A stretch of 64,000 nucleotides of DNA from a bacterium (GTDB lineage: Bacteria; Vulcanimicrobiota; Vulcanimicrobiia; Vulcanimicrobiales; Vulcanimicrobiaceae), in assembly GCA_021832345.1 (NCBI GenBank), contig JAKBKY010000003.1:186001-250000 (forward strand). Direction: 5' to 3'. Under the pieces are notes generated by a model that ran no database searches, was not told where the DNA came from, and worked only from the letters and a program-made list of their open reading frames with translations. This document shows, piece by piece, positions 40,089 to 47,932 of this stretch. A program made the translations under genes and the position numbers. Numbering within the stretch: position 1 is the stretch's first letter; each line of letters opens with the position of its first letter.

Positions 40089-41381
40089 TCAGTGCTTGCC
40101 GTTATCTTCGTAGCCGCGCGACATCGAGAGCGCCTCCTTGGTCACCGACTGCAGAAACTCATCGTTCGTACGCGTCTGTGCCATCTTATCGAGAATGATC
40201 TCGGTGATGTCGCCGGTGTTGAGCACCGATGTCGCGCGCCGCAACATCCAGATCTTGCGCATCTCATCGGGAGAGAGCAGCAGTTCCTCGTGACGGGTTC
40301 CGGAGCGTTTGATGTCCACGGCCGGAAAGACGCGTGACTCTGCTAATTTGCGCGTGAGATTGAGCTCCATGTTGCCGGTACCCTTGAACTCTTCAAAGAT
40401 GACGTCGTCCATCTTCGAACCGGTCTCGATGAGCGCCGTCGCAATGATGGTGAGCGACCCACCCTCTTCGATCTTTCGAGCAGCGCCGAAGAAGCGCTTC
40501 GGCTTGTGCAAAGATGCGGTGTCGAGACCACCGGAGAGCGTCCTGCCGGTACCCGGCAAGACCTGGTTGTAGGCTCGCGCGAGACGGGTGATCGAGTCGA
40601 GCAGAATCACGACGTCTTTGCCGAGCTCCACCAAGCGCTTGGCGCGCTCCATCGCAAGTTCAGCGACCGCCGTGTGGTTCTCCGGATGCTCATCGAAGGT
40701 CGAGGCCACGACCTCACCATCGATGGTGCGCTGCATATCGGTCACTTCTTCGGGTCGCTCGTCGACCAGCAACGCGATGATATGCGCGTCGGGATGATTG
40801 ATCGAAATCGCGTTCGCGATATTCTTTAAGAGCGTCGTTTTGCCGGCCTTCGGCGGTGAAACGATCAGGGCGCGCTGACCCATTCCGATGGGGCAGAACA
40901 GGTCGATGACGCGGGTCGAGAGTTGCGTCGAGCGCACCTCAAGCTTAAAGCGCTCGTTGGGATAGATCGGCGTACCCTTCTCGAAAGGACGCCGTCCGCG
41001 AATCGCCTCCGGATCGAAGTCGTTCACCTTGTCGACGCGTACGAGGCTAAAATACTTTTCGCTCTCTTTGGGACGGCGAGCTTGCCCTGCGACAAAGTCT
41101 CCGCGCCGCAGTTCAAAGCGACGGATCTGCGATTGGCTCACGTAGATATCGTCGGGGCCGACGATATAACCGGAGCGCCGCAGAAATCCGTAGCCTTCCG
41201 GCAGCATATCGAGAACGCCGCTGGCCGGCTCCAAACCGGAACGTTGCGCCTGGACTTCCAGGATCGCCGCGACCAGCTCGTCCTTCTTCAGCTTAACGGG
41301 CGTGGGAATATCAAACTCTTTGGAGAGTTCGGTGAGCTCGACCTTGGTCTTCTCGCCGAGTTGCGCCGCGGTGAGCATCAC
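40089..41381 (-). CDS. rho: transcription termination factor Rho
   Basis: At least 430 residues from the ATG at 41381. N-terminal helix bundle ([19 protein letters not shown]), OB-fold RNA-binding domain ([39 protein letters not shown]), ATPase with Walker [12 protein letters not shown]-loop region [45 protein letters not shown]. The frame stays open upstream and encodes an Arg-rich block (GRRRRTRRHRQHFNGQ at about 41420-41480) of the kind many high-GC Rho proteins carry. Translation may therefore start earlier, either at a GTG at 41654 just after the promoter or at a non-ATG codon. Hexameric RNA helicase that ends transcription. Confidence 0.95.
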   Translation of the reverse strand: MMLTAAQLGEKTKVELTELSKEFDIPTPVKLKKDELVAAILEVQAQRSGLEPASGVLDMLPEGYGFLRRSGYIVGPDDIYVSQSQIRRFELRRGDFVAGQARRPKESEKYFSLVRVDKVNDFDPEAIRGRRPFEKGTPIYPNERFKLEVRSTQLSTRVIDLFCPIGMGQRALIVSPPKAGKTTLLKNIANAISINHPDAHIIALLVDERPEEVTDMQRTIDGEVVASTFDEHPENHTAVAELAMERAKRLVELGKDVVILLDSITRLARAYNQVLPGTGRTLSGGLDTASLHKPKRFFGAARKIEEGGSLTIIATALIETGSKMDDVIFEEFKGTGNMELNLTRKLAESRVFPAVDIKRSGTRHEELLLSPDEMRKIWMLRRATSVLNTGDITEIILDKMAQTRTNDEFLQSVTKEALSMSRGYEDNGKH

Positions 41382-41669
41382 GGGGACGGGTGCTTCCTGC
41401 GGGAATGGTTCCTGATGGAACGGCGCCTGACCGTTAAAGTGCTGACGATGGCGACGGGTACGACGGCGTCGACCGCCGACGATCTGTGGTCGGCCGTTGT
41501 CTTGGGGGGGATGTTCGACTTGCAGCGGAGTCTCTCTCTCGTAGCATCGCGGAGCCCACAGTCGCGCAATACGTCGGCGAGGCTGCCGTTCGGCGCGAAT
41601 GAAGCATGACGCGGGGGGTGCTATGCGCAACGCCGCAGCGATCGCAGAAGATCGCACGACGACACTCGG

Positions 41670-41698
41670 ACTATAGCACAGGGCGGCAGCCCAATCAA
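41670..41698 (-). promoter_or_regulatory. promoter of rho
   Basis: Minus strand: -35 TTGATT (41698-41693), 17-bp spacer, -10 TATAGT (41675-41670). It overlaps the end of mpg, so rho has its own promoter. The distance to the rho ATG at 41381 would make a leader of about 280 bases, common for autoregulated rho genes. Confidence 0.5.
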
Positions 41699-42306
41699 GG
41701 CCGCGCCGAGCCCCGCGTCTCGGCATTGGGCAGACTGACGAACGGGTTGCCCGCCTCCCAGAAGCGCCATCGCCGTGCCACCGCCACGCTAATCCCCACC
41801 CGGCGACCTGCCCGCAAGCGACCGATGGGCCCAACCGGAGCCGCCAGCCACAGACCTTCATCGCCGGTTAAATCCAGGCCGTCGCAGCGACGATCGATAC
41901 CAAGCGCCGCACAGAGCCGTCCGGGACCACGGCAAAGCTCGCGATCTCGCCGGCCGCCGCGACGCGATCGCATCACGTTGAGTCCCGAGAGCGGCTCCAA
42001 CGCACGTACCAGAACGGCGGCGCCCACCCCCTCGACATCGCTCACCACGTTGGCGCAGTACGAGCTTCCATAGATGAAGTAGATGTACGCGCGATGCGGC
42101 GGACCAAAGAGTGCCGCATTGCGCGGCGTTCTTCCACGAAAGGCATGGGAGGCCGGATCCCCCGGCGGATAGGCTTCGGTTTCAACGATGCGCCCCACCA
42201 GCGTTACGCCGTCGAGGCGCCGGACAAGCAAGTGCCCGATCAACGACCGCGCAAGCGCCACGGTCTCGAGCGGGAGTTCCTCGGGCCCTACGCGCCGCGG
42301 ATTCAC
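41695..42306 (-). CDS. mpg: 3-methyladenine DNA glycosylase (AAG/MPG family)
   Basis: 203 residues. Landmarks: LARSLIGHLLVRRLDG, GRIVETEAYPPGDPASHAFRGRTPRNAALFGPPHRAYIYFIYG, then ANVVSDVEGVGAAVLVRALEP and LCRGPGRLCAALGID. The glutamate in VETEAY is the catalytic residue and the tyrosines of YIYFIYG line the base pocket. It removes alkylated purines. It starts 12 bases after the RNase H-like gene, whose promoter carries a LexA operator, so it is likely DNA-damage induced. Confidence 0.94.
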   Translation of the reverse strand: MNPRRVGPEELPLETVALARSLIGHLLVRRLDGVTLVGRIVETEAYPPGDPASHAFRGRTPRNAALFGPPHRAYIYFIYGSSYCANVVSDVEGVGAAVLVRALEPLSGLNVMRSRRGGRRDRELCRGPGRLCAALGIDRRCDGLDLTGDEGLWLAAPVGPIGRLRAGRRVGISVAVARRWRFWEAGNPFVSLPNAETRGSARP

Positions 42307-42318
42307 AGCCGCGGCGCG

Positions 42319-42735
42319 TCAGGCGGCGACGTGCAACGCCACCTCCGCTCGTGCGCGGGCGGCGAGTTCACGATCTCCGGCGACGGCCACCGAATGTTCG
42401 GCAAATTGATTCAACTCACAGCGTAAGCGGACGTACGGAAGCAAGAGCGCCGCCGGAAGTTCTCGTCGTTCTCCGATGTCTGCGACGATCTGCGCATCCG
42501 GAACGAAGATCGCGACCCGTCGAACGCCGCGCGCGCGCAACACGTGACAGACCGCGCTCAGCGCCGCATAGCTCACCTCTCGTTCGAGCAACGCGGGATG
42601 CCTGCATACCTCGAACCCGACGCGGAGAAGGCCGCCGCTCTTGCCGCTGCCGAGGCGGATATAGGCCAGCCCCCAGCCGCGTTCGTCGGCGGCGTACTCG
42701 ACCTGGGCCTCGGTCATCGATACTCTGTTTCGCAT
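42319..42735 (-). CDS. RNase H-fold-like protein without obvious catalytic residues, SOS-controlled
   Basis: 138 residues from an ATG with GGAGG 5-6 bases upstream. The pattern recalls short RNase HI (RVT_3) domains: an N-terminal strand pair (QVEYAADERGWGLAYIRLG ... GGLLRVGFEV), helix VSYAALSAVCHVLRARG, strand RRVAIFVPDAQIVADIGERREL in place of the VxIxxDSxLVVxQ segment, and a last helix DRELAARARAEVAL in place of NxxADxLAxxA. The catalytic Asp residues are not conserved. It is the first gene downstream of the LexA-box promoter and is followed closely by mpg, which points to a DNA-repair role. The fold assignment is inference. Confidence 0.6.
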   Translation of the reverse strand: MRNRVSMTEAQVEYAADERGWGLAYIRLGSGKSGGLLRVGFEVCRHPALLEREVSYAALSAVCHVLRARGVRRVAIFVPDAQIVADIGERRELPAALLLPYVRLRCELNQFAEHSVAVAGDRELAARARAEVALHVAA

Positions 42736-42753
42736 GAACGCCTCCCCTTACCC

Positions 42754-42783
42754 AGCATACAGCGAACATACGTTCGGTGTCAA
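42754..42783 (-). promoter_or_regulatory. SOS promoter: LexA operator within a consensus sigma70 promoter
   Basis: Minus strand: -35 TTGACA (42783-42778), 18-bp spacer, -10 TATGCT (42759-42754). The spacer contains the palindrome CGAACGTATGTTCG (42763-42776), which fits the Gram-positive-type LexA/DinR consensus CGAACRNRYGTTYG on either strand. Repressor bound there would block RNA polymerase. It drives the RNase H-like gene and probably mpg. Confidence 0.8.
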
Positions 42784-43931
42784 ACGCCGAGCGACGTGCT
42801 CCGGGAGGAGAGCAGACTAGCGTAGATCTCGAGCGTCCGCTCGACCTGCGCCTGAACGGAGTACCCCGACGCGACGCCTTTGGCTCGCCGCGCCGCAGTC
42901 TCATCGGGCTGCACGGGCACCTCTCGAAATGCGCGAGCCCAGGCCACCGGAGAGTCGGGGATCAACTGCCCACAGCCTGCAAGGACGTCGCGATGGGTCT
43001 GCACGTCGGCAGCCAAGACCAACGCCCCGGCAGCCAAGGCTTCGACCAAGACTAAGCCCTGCGTCTCGGTGATGCTTGGAAAGACGAAGGCATCGGCGCT
43101 GGCATAGAGGTCGGGCAAGGCGCTGCGGTCGATGGATCCGAGGAAGAGGACGCGCTCCTTGACCCCCAATCGTTCCACGGCGACCTGCAACGCTTCGCGC
43201 TCGGGCCCTTCGCCCGCGATCACGAGGCGTAAGCTTGGGTCTGCAGCGCGCGCCAGAGCCTCAAGCGCGCACTCGGCGTTCTTCTCCCGTGCCAAGCGCG
43301 ACACGAAGAGCAGCAGACGCCCGCCTTGGGGAACGCCAAGCCGTCGACGCAGCGCCTGCTCTCGCCGGCCGCTCCCAAACCGCGCAAGGTCGATCCCCGT
43401 CGGCACGACCTCGGTCCGCCGGCGTACGCCCAAATCACGCAGTCGCTCGCGCATGGCCGGCGTGGGGACGATCACCGCATCGCTTAAATTTGCAAACCGC
43501 CGCGTAAGCTGGCTGGCGGCGTAGCGGGTGGCGTTGGGCTCAAACGGCACGTAGTGGGCGTAGGCTTCGAGTTGCGTGTGATACGTGTAGACGACCGGCA
43601 CATTGTAGCGCTTCCCGCAGCGCAGTCCGAGCCAACCCGTGAAGAACGGCGAATGCACGTGGAGGATGTTCCGGTCGGCCGCCGCGTCGAGGATCCCACG
43701 GCGTCCCACCAGCGGCAGAATCAAGCGATACGGCGCACGGGCCGGCACCGGCAACGACGGAATCCGGACCACGTGCTCTTCAGGTTGCGCCCCACGCATC
43801 TTCGGCGCGAAGCAGATGACATCATGGCCTTGCGCGCGCAATCCGTCGCAGAGCGCGTCGATCGAAACGACCACGCCGTTGACCGCAGGCCGATAGACCT
43901 CCGTAAAGATTCCAATCCGCAACCGCTCCAC
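42780..43931 (-). CDS. GT4-family glycosyltransferase
   Basis: 383 residues, two Rossmann halves (GT-B). N-terminal RIGIFTEVYRPAVNGVVVSI, middle VVYTYHTQLEAYAHYVP, VIVPTPAMRERL, VVPTGIDLARF, C-terminal LLLFVSRLAREKN, VIAGEGPE and the E-x7-E motif SITETQGLVLVEALAAG. It resembles glycosyltransferases acting on diacylglycerol or phosphatidylinositol (MgdA, PimB-like), so a membrane glycolipid product is likely. GTG start. Divergent from the 3D-domain gene. Confidence 0.88.
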   Translation of the reverse strand: MERLRIGIFTEVYRPAVNGVVVSIDALCDGLRAQGHDVICFAPKMRGAQPEEHVVRIPSLPVPARAPYRLILPLVGRRGILDAAADRNILHVHSPFFTGWLGLRCGKRYNVPVVYTYHTQLEAYAHYVPFEPNATRYAASQLTRRFANLSDAVIVPTPAMRERLRDLGVRRRTEVVPTGIDLARFGSGRREQALRRRLGVPQGGRLLLFVSRLAREKNAECALEALARAADPSLRLVIAGEGPEREALQVAVERLGVKERVLFLGSIDRSALPDLYASADAFVFPSITETQGLVLVEALAAGALVLAADVQTHRDVLAGCGQLIPDSPVAWARAFREVPVQPDETAARRAKGVASGYSVQAQVERTLEIYASLLSSRSTSLGV

Positions 43932-44264
43932 GCGAGTTCGTTTTTCGATGATCCCCTGAGGCTGCCTGCGGTCTCACGAGCACAGGCCGAAAAGAGGTTC
44001 ATCCTGCCTCGTTTCGACTTTTGGCATATATCGTCTGCCCAAGGGATATGCTATAGTGCCCGGGTTACCGATGGTCGCTGGCATATGCGACTTTTCTCGG
44101 GCCGCACCGCCGCGGCTGACTGGGGCCCACATGGAGCCCCGCGACATCTCCACCTGGGATGCGTCAACCGGTACACCGTTGCGAGGATCGCCCAATCGTC
44201 CCGTGCCCTCATTCATGTATGGACGAGAGACTAGGGTGGAGCGCAAAACAGAAAGGACCAAGGC
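43932..44264. promoter_or_regulatory. 333-bp divergent control region and 3D-gene leader
   Basis: No gene seen. A -10 TATAGT lies at 44052-44057, so the 3D-protein transcript would carry a leader of about 200 bases. The leader contains a stem TGGGGC/GCCCC (about 44121-44140) and ends in an AAAGGA Shine-Dalgarno before a TTG start. GGCATAT and CGACTTTT each occur twice (near 44016-44030 and 44082-44097), possible operator half-sites. Confidence 0.4.
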
Positions 44265-45311
44265 TTGATACGACGTGGCCCGCTATGCCCCCGCCAAATC
44301 CTCGGCCTGAGCCTGCTCGTGGCGATGCTGGTGGCCGGATGCCTGCTCGCCCGCCCCTCGTTCGCCTACGCCGCCGGTGCCGAACTCCACCCACATATCC
44401 CGCACGTCGTCACGTTCAAGTCAAACGGCACGATCACCCAACACGTGACATCAGCGTCGACCGTCGGCGCCTTTCTCGCCCAGCGCGGCATCGCCGTCTC
44501 CCGCTACGATTACGTCCGTCCCGCGCCGAGCGTTGCGCTGAGAGATCACATTACAATCACCTATCGCATGGCTGTTCCGGTTACGTTCTTCGATGGGAAC
44601 CGCACGCTGAAGTTACATAGCACTGCGCCCAATGTTGCGGCTTTTCTTCATGCAGAACACGTTTCGCTCGGAAAGTTCGATAAAGTTTTTCCATCGCCGA
44701 ACACGCCGCTCGTCACCGATGCACGTATCCGCGTGATTCACATCGCGAAGTGGACGCGCCGAGAGACGCGCCCGATCGCCGCTCGCACGATTCGCAAGAT
44801 CGTCTTTACGCTGCCGGCGGGAACGAAGAAGCTCATATCTTCCGGACGCCCAGGCATCCGCGAACGCACGATGCGATTTACGCAACGCGACGGTGGAGAC
44901 ATCCACGCAAAACTCGTCGTAACGCGAATTCTGCGAACACCGAAGCCGCGTATCGTCGAAGAGGGCGTCGATGAAGTTGCAGCCTTTATGGACGCCGGAC
45001 ACGGCGCCGTGCAAAGCACCGCTTACGTCACCTCGCGCCCAATGCACATGGTCGCAACAGCCTACACCGCGAACTGCACCGGTTGCAGCGGCATCACGGC
45101 GCTGGGCTATCACGCCGGGCACGGCATCGTCGCCGTTGACCCCCGTGTGATTCCGCTCGGCACCAGGCTCTATATTCCCGGCTACGGCGTTGCCATCGCC
45201 GGCGATACCGGTGGCGCGATCATCGGCAACCGCATCGATCTTGGTTTCAACTCACTGCAGGCGGCCATCGACTTCGGCCGGCGCACCGTCACGGTGTACC
45301 GGCTCAAATAG
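44265..45311 (+). CDS. exported wall protein with DUF348 repeats, G5-like region and 3D domain (YabE/Rpf-like)
   Basis: 348 residues, TTG start with AAAGGA 7 bases upstream. Signal peptide or anchor about 13-36, two DUF348 repeats (VVTFKSNGTITQHVTSASTVGAFLAQRGI; VTFFDGNRTLKLHSTAPNVAAFLHAEHVSL), a G5-like stretch (about 165-225, ending TRILRTPKPRIVEEG), and a C-terminal 3D domain with VATAYTANCTGC, GIVAVDPRVIPLGTRLYIPGYG and AGDTGGAIIGNRIDLGF (the three Asp residues). 3D domains act as lytic transglycosylases on peptidoglycan. It is followed immediately by rsmA, an arrangement shared with Firmicutes yabE-rnmV-ksgA. Confidence 0.9.
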   Translation: MIRRGPLCPRQILGLSLLVAMLVAGCLLARPSFAYAAGAELHPHIPHVVTFKSNGTITQHVTSASTVGAFLAQRGIAVSRYDYVRPAPSVALRDHITITYRMAVPVTFFDGNRTLKLHSTAPNVAAFLHAEHVSLGKFDKVFPSPNTPLVTDARIRVIHIAKWTRRETRPIAARTIRKIVFTLPAGTKKLISSGRPGIRERTMRFTQRDGGDIHAKLVVTRILRTPKPRIVEEGVDEVAAFMDAGHGAVQSTAYVTSRPMHMVATAYTANCTGCSGITALGYHAGHGIVAVDPRVIPLGTRLYIPGYGVAIAGDTGGAIIGNRIDLGFNSLQAAIDFGRRTVTVYRLK

Positions 45312-46144
45312 ACACAGCTAAGTCGCTCCTCGCGCACTTCGGGCTACGCCCGAAGAAGCGCCTCGGGCAGAACTTCCTGATCGATGCAGGCCTCGCGGGA
45401 AGAATCGCGCAGCTCGCCCTAGACGACGGAGACGCTCATCTGCGCGTGCTGGAGATCGGTGCGGGCACCGGTACGCTGACGCAGGCCCTCCTGGAAGCTA
45501 GGGCCGACGTCACGGCGCTGGAGCTTGATCCGGATCTCATTCCACTGCTCGCCGCGCGACCGGAACTCGCCGCCGCGAGAATCTTCCAGGCAGACGCCCT
45601 CACCTACGATTATGCCTCTTATGCGGCGACCGGGCCATGGCGCGTCGCCGCAAATCTCCCTTACAATGTTGCAACGCCGTTGATGCTCGCGCTCGTCGCT
45701 ATGCCCAACGGACCGGAGCGACTGATTCTGATGATCCAGAAAGATGTCGCAGACCGCCTGCTGGCGGCTCCCGGCACGGCTGCCTACGGCAGTCTCACCG
45801 TCGCCATCCGCAATACGATGGTGACGACTCGCGCGTTTACAATCGGCCCGACGCACTTCCATCCACGCCCCAAGATCGATTCGAGCGTCGTCGTGCTCAC
45901 GCGGCGAACGCAGCCGCTCGTGGCAATCGCCGACCCAGCGCGCTTCGAGCAGGTCGTACGCGGCGCGTTCGCGTACCGGCGCAAGACCCTCGCAAATAGC
46001 CTCTGCCTTGCACTCGGGCTCGATCGTGCGGTCATCCGGCACGCACTCGACGCCTGCGCACTGGAGCCTGAGATCCGTGGAGAACGACTCGACCTCGCCG
46101 ACTTCGCCCGTGTGGCCGACGCGCTGGCCGCCGAACGCCTTTAA
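45308..46144 (+). CDS. rsmA: 16S rRNA dimethyladenosine transferase RsmA/KsgA (no canonical start codon)
   Basis: About 278 residues. Dimethylates A1518/A1519 of 16S rRNA. N-terminal GLRPKKRLGQNFLID is intact, followed by VLEIGAGTGTLTQALL (SAM), ALELDPDLIPLL, the catalytic NLPYNVATPLM and MIQKDVADRLLAAPGTAAYGSLTV. The frame has no ATG, GTG or TTG between its conserved N-terminus and well inside the preceding gene; the likely start is the ATA at 45308, whose last two bases begin the TAG stop of the 3D gene (ATAG). A GTG at 45446 would remove the conserved RNA-binding tip and half the SAM domain, so it is not the start. Confidence 0.93.
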   Translation: MDTAKSLLAHFGLRPKKRLGQNFLIDAGLAGRIAQLALDDGDAHLRVLEIGAGTGTLTQALLEARADVTALELDPDLIPLLAARPELAAARIFQADALTYDYASYAATGPWRVAANLPYNVATPLMLALVAMPNGPERLILMIQKDVADRLLAAPGTAAYGSLTVAIRNTMVTTRAFTIGPTHFHPRPKIDSSVVVLTRRTQPLVAIADPARFEQVVRGAFAYRRKTLANSLCLALGLDRAVIRHALDACALEPEIRGERLDLADFARVADALAAERL

Positions 46145-46163
46145 GCCCGGCATTACCTTTGAG

Positions 46164-46847
46164 TTGATCGGAGCCGTCGTCGCGACCGGTCTCCTCGTCT
46201 TCTTGCTCGGCATTTTCGCCTTCCGCCTTCTCCACCACAACCTCCCGACCAGTGTCTCCGCCAAACCGTCGCTCGATACGGCGCTGTTCATCCAGCTCGT
46301 CATGGAACTTCTGATCGTCATCCTGCTCTTGATCTACCTGCCCAGGGCATCAGGATTCTCGCTGCGAGAGCTGGGCGTCACCTGGCCCGGAGCAAACGCC
46401 ATCGCATACGGCATCCTCGGCGCGATGATGATGATCTTCGTCGTCGATGCAAGCGGCGCCATCATCGATTCCTTGACACACGCCACCCACCCGCAGGACG
46501 TGCTCAAAGCCTTTGAGGCGGCGAGAAGGCCCGTCACCATCATCTTCTTTGCCGTCTTCGCGATTATCATCGCGCCGATCGCCGAAGAGTTGGTCTTTCG
46601 CGTCTTTCTGTTTAATCTGGGGCTGCGCTATGCGGGATTTTGGATCGGGGCCGCGAGCAGCAGTATCATCTTTGGGATTGCGCACGGCGGCATTTTTGTC
46701 GCTCTGCCGCTGGCGCTTGGGGGAATCGTACTCTGCGGCGTCTACTACTCTTCGCGCAACTCGATCTCGTCGATGATCTCCCACGCGCTCTTTAACGCCG
46801 TCACCGTCTTCGGAGTCCTGGCCTCAACCCACGGCACACACGCCTAA
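46164..46847 (+). CDS. CPBP-family intramembrane metalloprotease
   Basis: About 227 residues with six to seven membrane helices. Abi/CPBP motifs: PIAEELVFRVFLFNLGL (EExxxR), FGIAHGGIF and SMISHALFNAVTVF (second and third metal ligands). Family members cleave membrane or prenylated peptides; some protect against bacteriocins. The start is uncertain: TTG at 46164 precedes the first helix, while a GTG at 46110 would overlap rsmA. Convergent with the glycosyltransferase, 4-base overlap. Confidence 0.85.
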   Translation: MIGAVVATGLLVFLLGIFAFRLLHHNLPTSVSAKPSLDTALFIQLVMELLIVILLLIYLPRASGFSLRELGVTWPGANAIAYGILGAMMMIFVVDASGAIIDSLTHATHPQDVLKAFEAARRPVTIIFFAVFAIIIAPIAEELVFRVFLFNLGLRYAGFWIGAASSSIIFGIAHGGIFVALPLALGGIVLCGVYYSSRNSISSMISHALFNAVTVFGVLASTHGTHA

Positions 46848-47932
46848 GCGGACCGGTGCTCGGCCACCGTGCGCTCGACAATAGCGCGGAACGCCTGGAC
46901 GAACTGCTGCGGTGAGAAACGCTCAGCGTGAGCGCGCAGTTGCATCGGGTCGTACTGCGAAGGGTTGAAGTCGCGCAAGCGACAGGCGAGCGACTGCGGC
47001 GTCGGCTCGTCGAAGAACTCCCCGGTTCTCCCCTCGACGATGGTCTCCAACGCGCCGCCCGCACGCAGGGCGATCGTCGGTCGCCCAGCGGCGGCAGCCT
47101 CGAGCGGCAGGAGCCCGTAATCCTCTTCGGCTGGAAGAATCGCCGCCCGCGCATCGCCGAGCAGGCCCGCGGCCGTTGCGTCATCGACATACCCGAGCAT
47201 CGTCGTTGACGTGCCGCAGGCCAGCGCCTTCAGACGGGCTTCGTCGGGTCCGGTTCCCGCGACGTAGAGACGCACTCCGGCCGACTGCGCGGCTGCAATC
47301 GCGCGTTCGATATGTTTGTACGGCAGCAGTCGCGAGGCGATAAAGAAGTAGTCGCCGCGACCGCGACCGACCTCAAAGCGCGCCAGATCCACGGGGCTTT
47401 GAAGGACCTCGGCGCGGCGTCCATAGTACTGGGCGATGCGCTGCGCGACGTTGTGGGAGTTGGCCACCAGGTGCGTCGGCCGTTGGGCTGCGCGTCGATC
47501 CCACGCCGCCAACCGTTCCACCATCGGGCGCGCGATGCGCCCTACGCCCAGGCCACCCACGTACTCGTCATACGCAAAGACGAAACGACTCACCGTGTGA
47601 ATGTAGGAAACATGAACCGTGCGAGGCGAGAAGCGAACGCCTTTCGCCCACGCGGAAGACGAACTCACGATGACGTCATACCCTGAGAGATCGAAGCGCT
47701 CGAAGGCATGAGGATAGAGCGGTGCCAGATAGCGAAAGTGGCGCTTCCCCCCGGGAATACGGTCCAGGTAGGACGTTCGCACACGAGCAGGGTCGAAGAG
47801 ATCGCCGAGCAGCGCGCGATCGAAGAGCGCGGTGTAGATCGGCGCGTCAGGCCACTCGCGGCTTAAAAACGAAAAGAAGCGTTCGGCGCCGCCGCGTTGG
47901 TTGAGGTAATCGTGTACGAGTGCGAGTTTCAG
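46844..47932 (-). CDS. GT4-family glycosyltransferase (probable CUG start)
   Basis: About 362 residues, GT-B fold: KLALVHDYLNQRGGAERFF at the N-terminus, VIVSSSSAWAKGV, HVSYIHTVSRFVFAYDEY, LVANSHNVAQRIAQYYGR, VLQSPVDLARF, FFIASRLLPYKHIERAI, VAGTGPDEARL and EEDYGLLPLEAAAAGRPTIAL. Likely transfers mannose or a similar sugar in polysaccharide or lipid synthesis. The conserved N-terminus begins at a CTG (47932-47930) that overlaps the stop of the upstream M16 gene as CTGA; the nearest normal start, GTG at 47977, adds 15 residues with no homology-like features. Confidence 0.88.
   Translation of the reverse strand: MKLALVHDYLNQRGGAERFFSFLSREWPDAPIYTALFDRALLGDLFDPARVRTSYLDRIPGGKRHFRYLAPLYPHAFERFDLSGYDVIVSSSSAWAKGVRFSPRTVHVSYIHTVSRFVFAYDEYVGGLGVGRIARPMVERLAAWDRRAAQRPTHLVANSHNVAQRIAQYYGRRAEVLQSPVDLARFEVGRGRGDYFFIASRLLPYKHIERAIAAAQSAGVRLYVAGTGPDEARLKALACGTSTTMLGYVDDATAAGLLGDARAAILPAEEDYGLLPLEAAAAGRPTIALRAGGALETIVEGRTGEFFDEPTPQSLACRLRDFNPSQYDPMQLRAHAERFSPQQFVQAFRAIVERTVAEHRSA

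Noticed and set aside
44056-44071. GGGTTACCGATGG resembling the 3' end of a c-di-GMP-I (GEMM) riboswitch
   Set aside because: The rest of the GEMM core (GCAAA, GGTAGG and their pairing partners) is absent around it.
44062-44264. c-di-AMP (ydaO) riboswitch ahead of the 3D-domain gene
   Set aside because: Context is suggestive, but the conserved GGGGUGAA and CAGCUAACC blocks are not present.
45446-46144. GTG at 45446 as the start of rsmA
   Set aside because: It would delete the conserved GLRPKKRLGQNFLID segment that is encoded in frame upstream.
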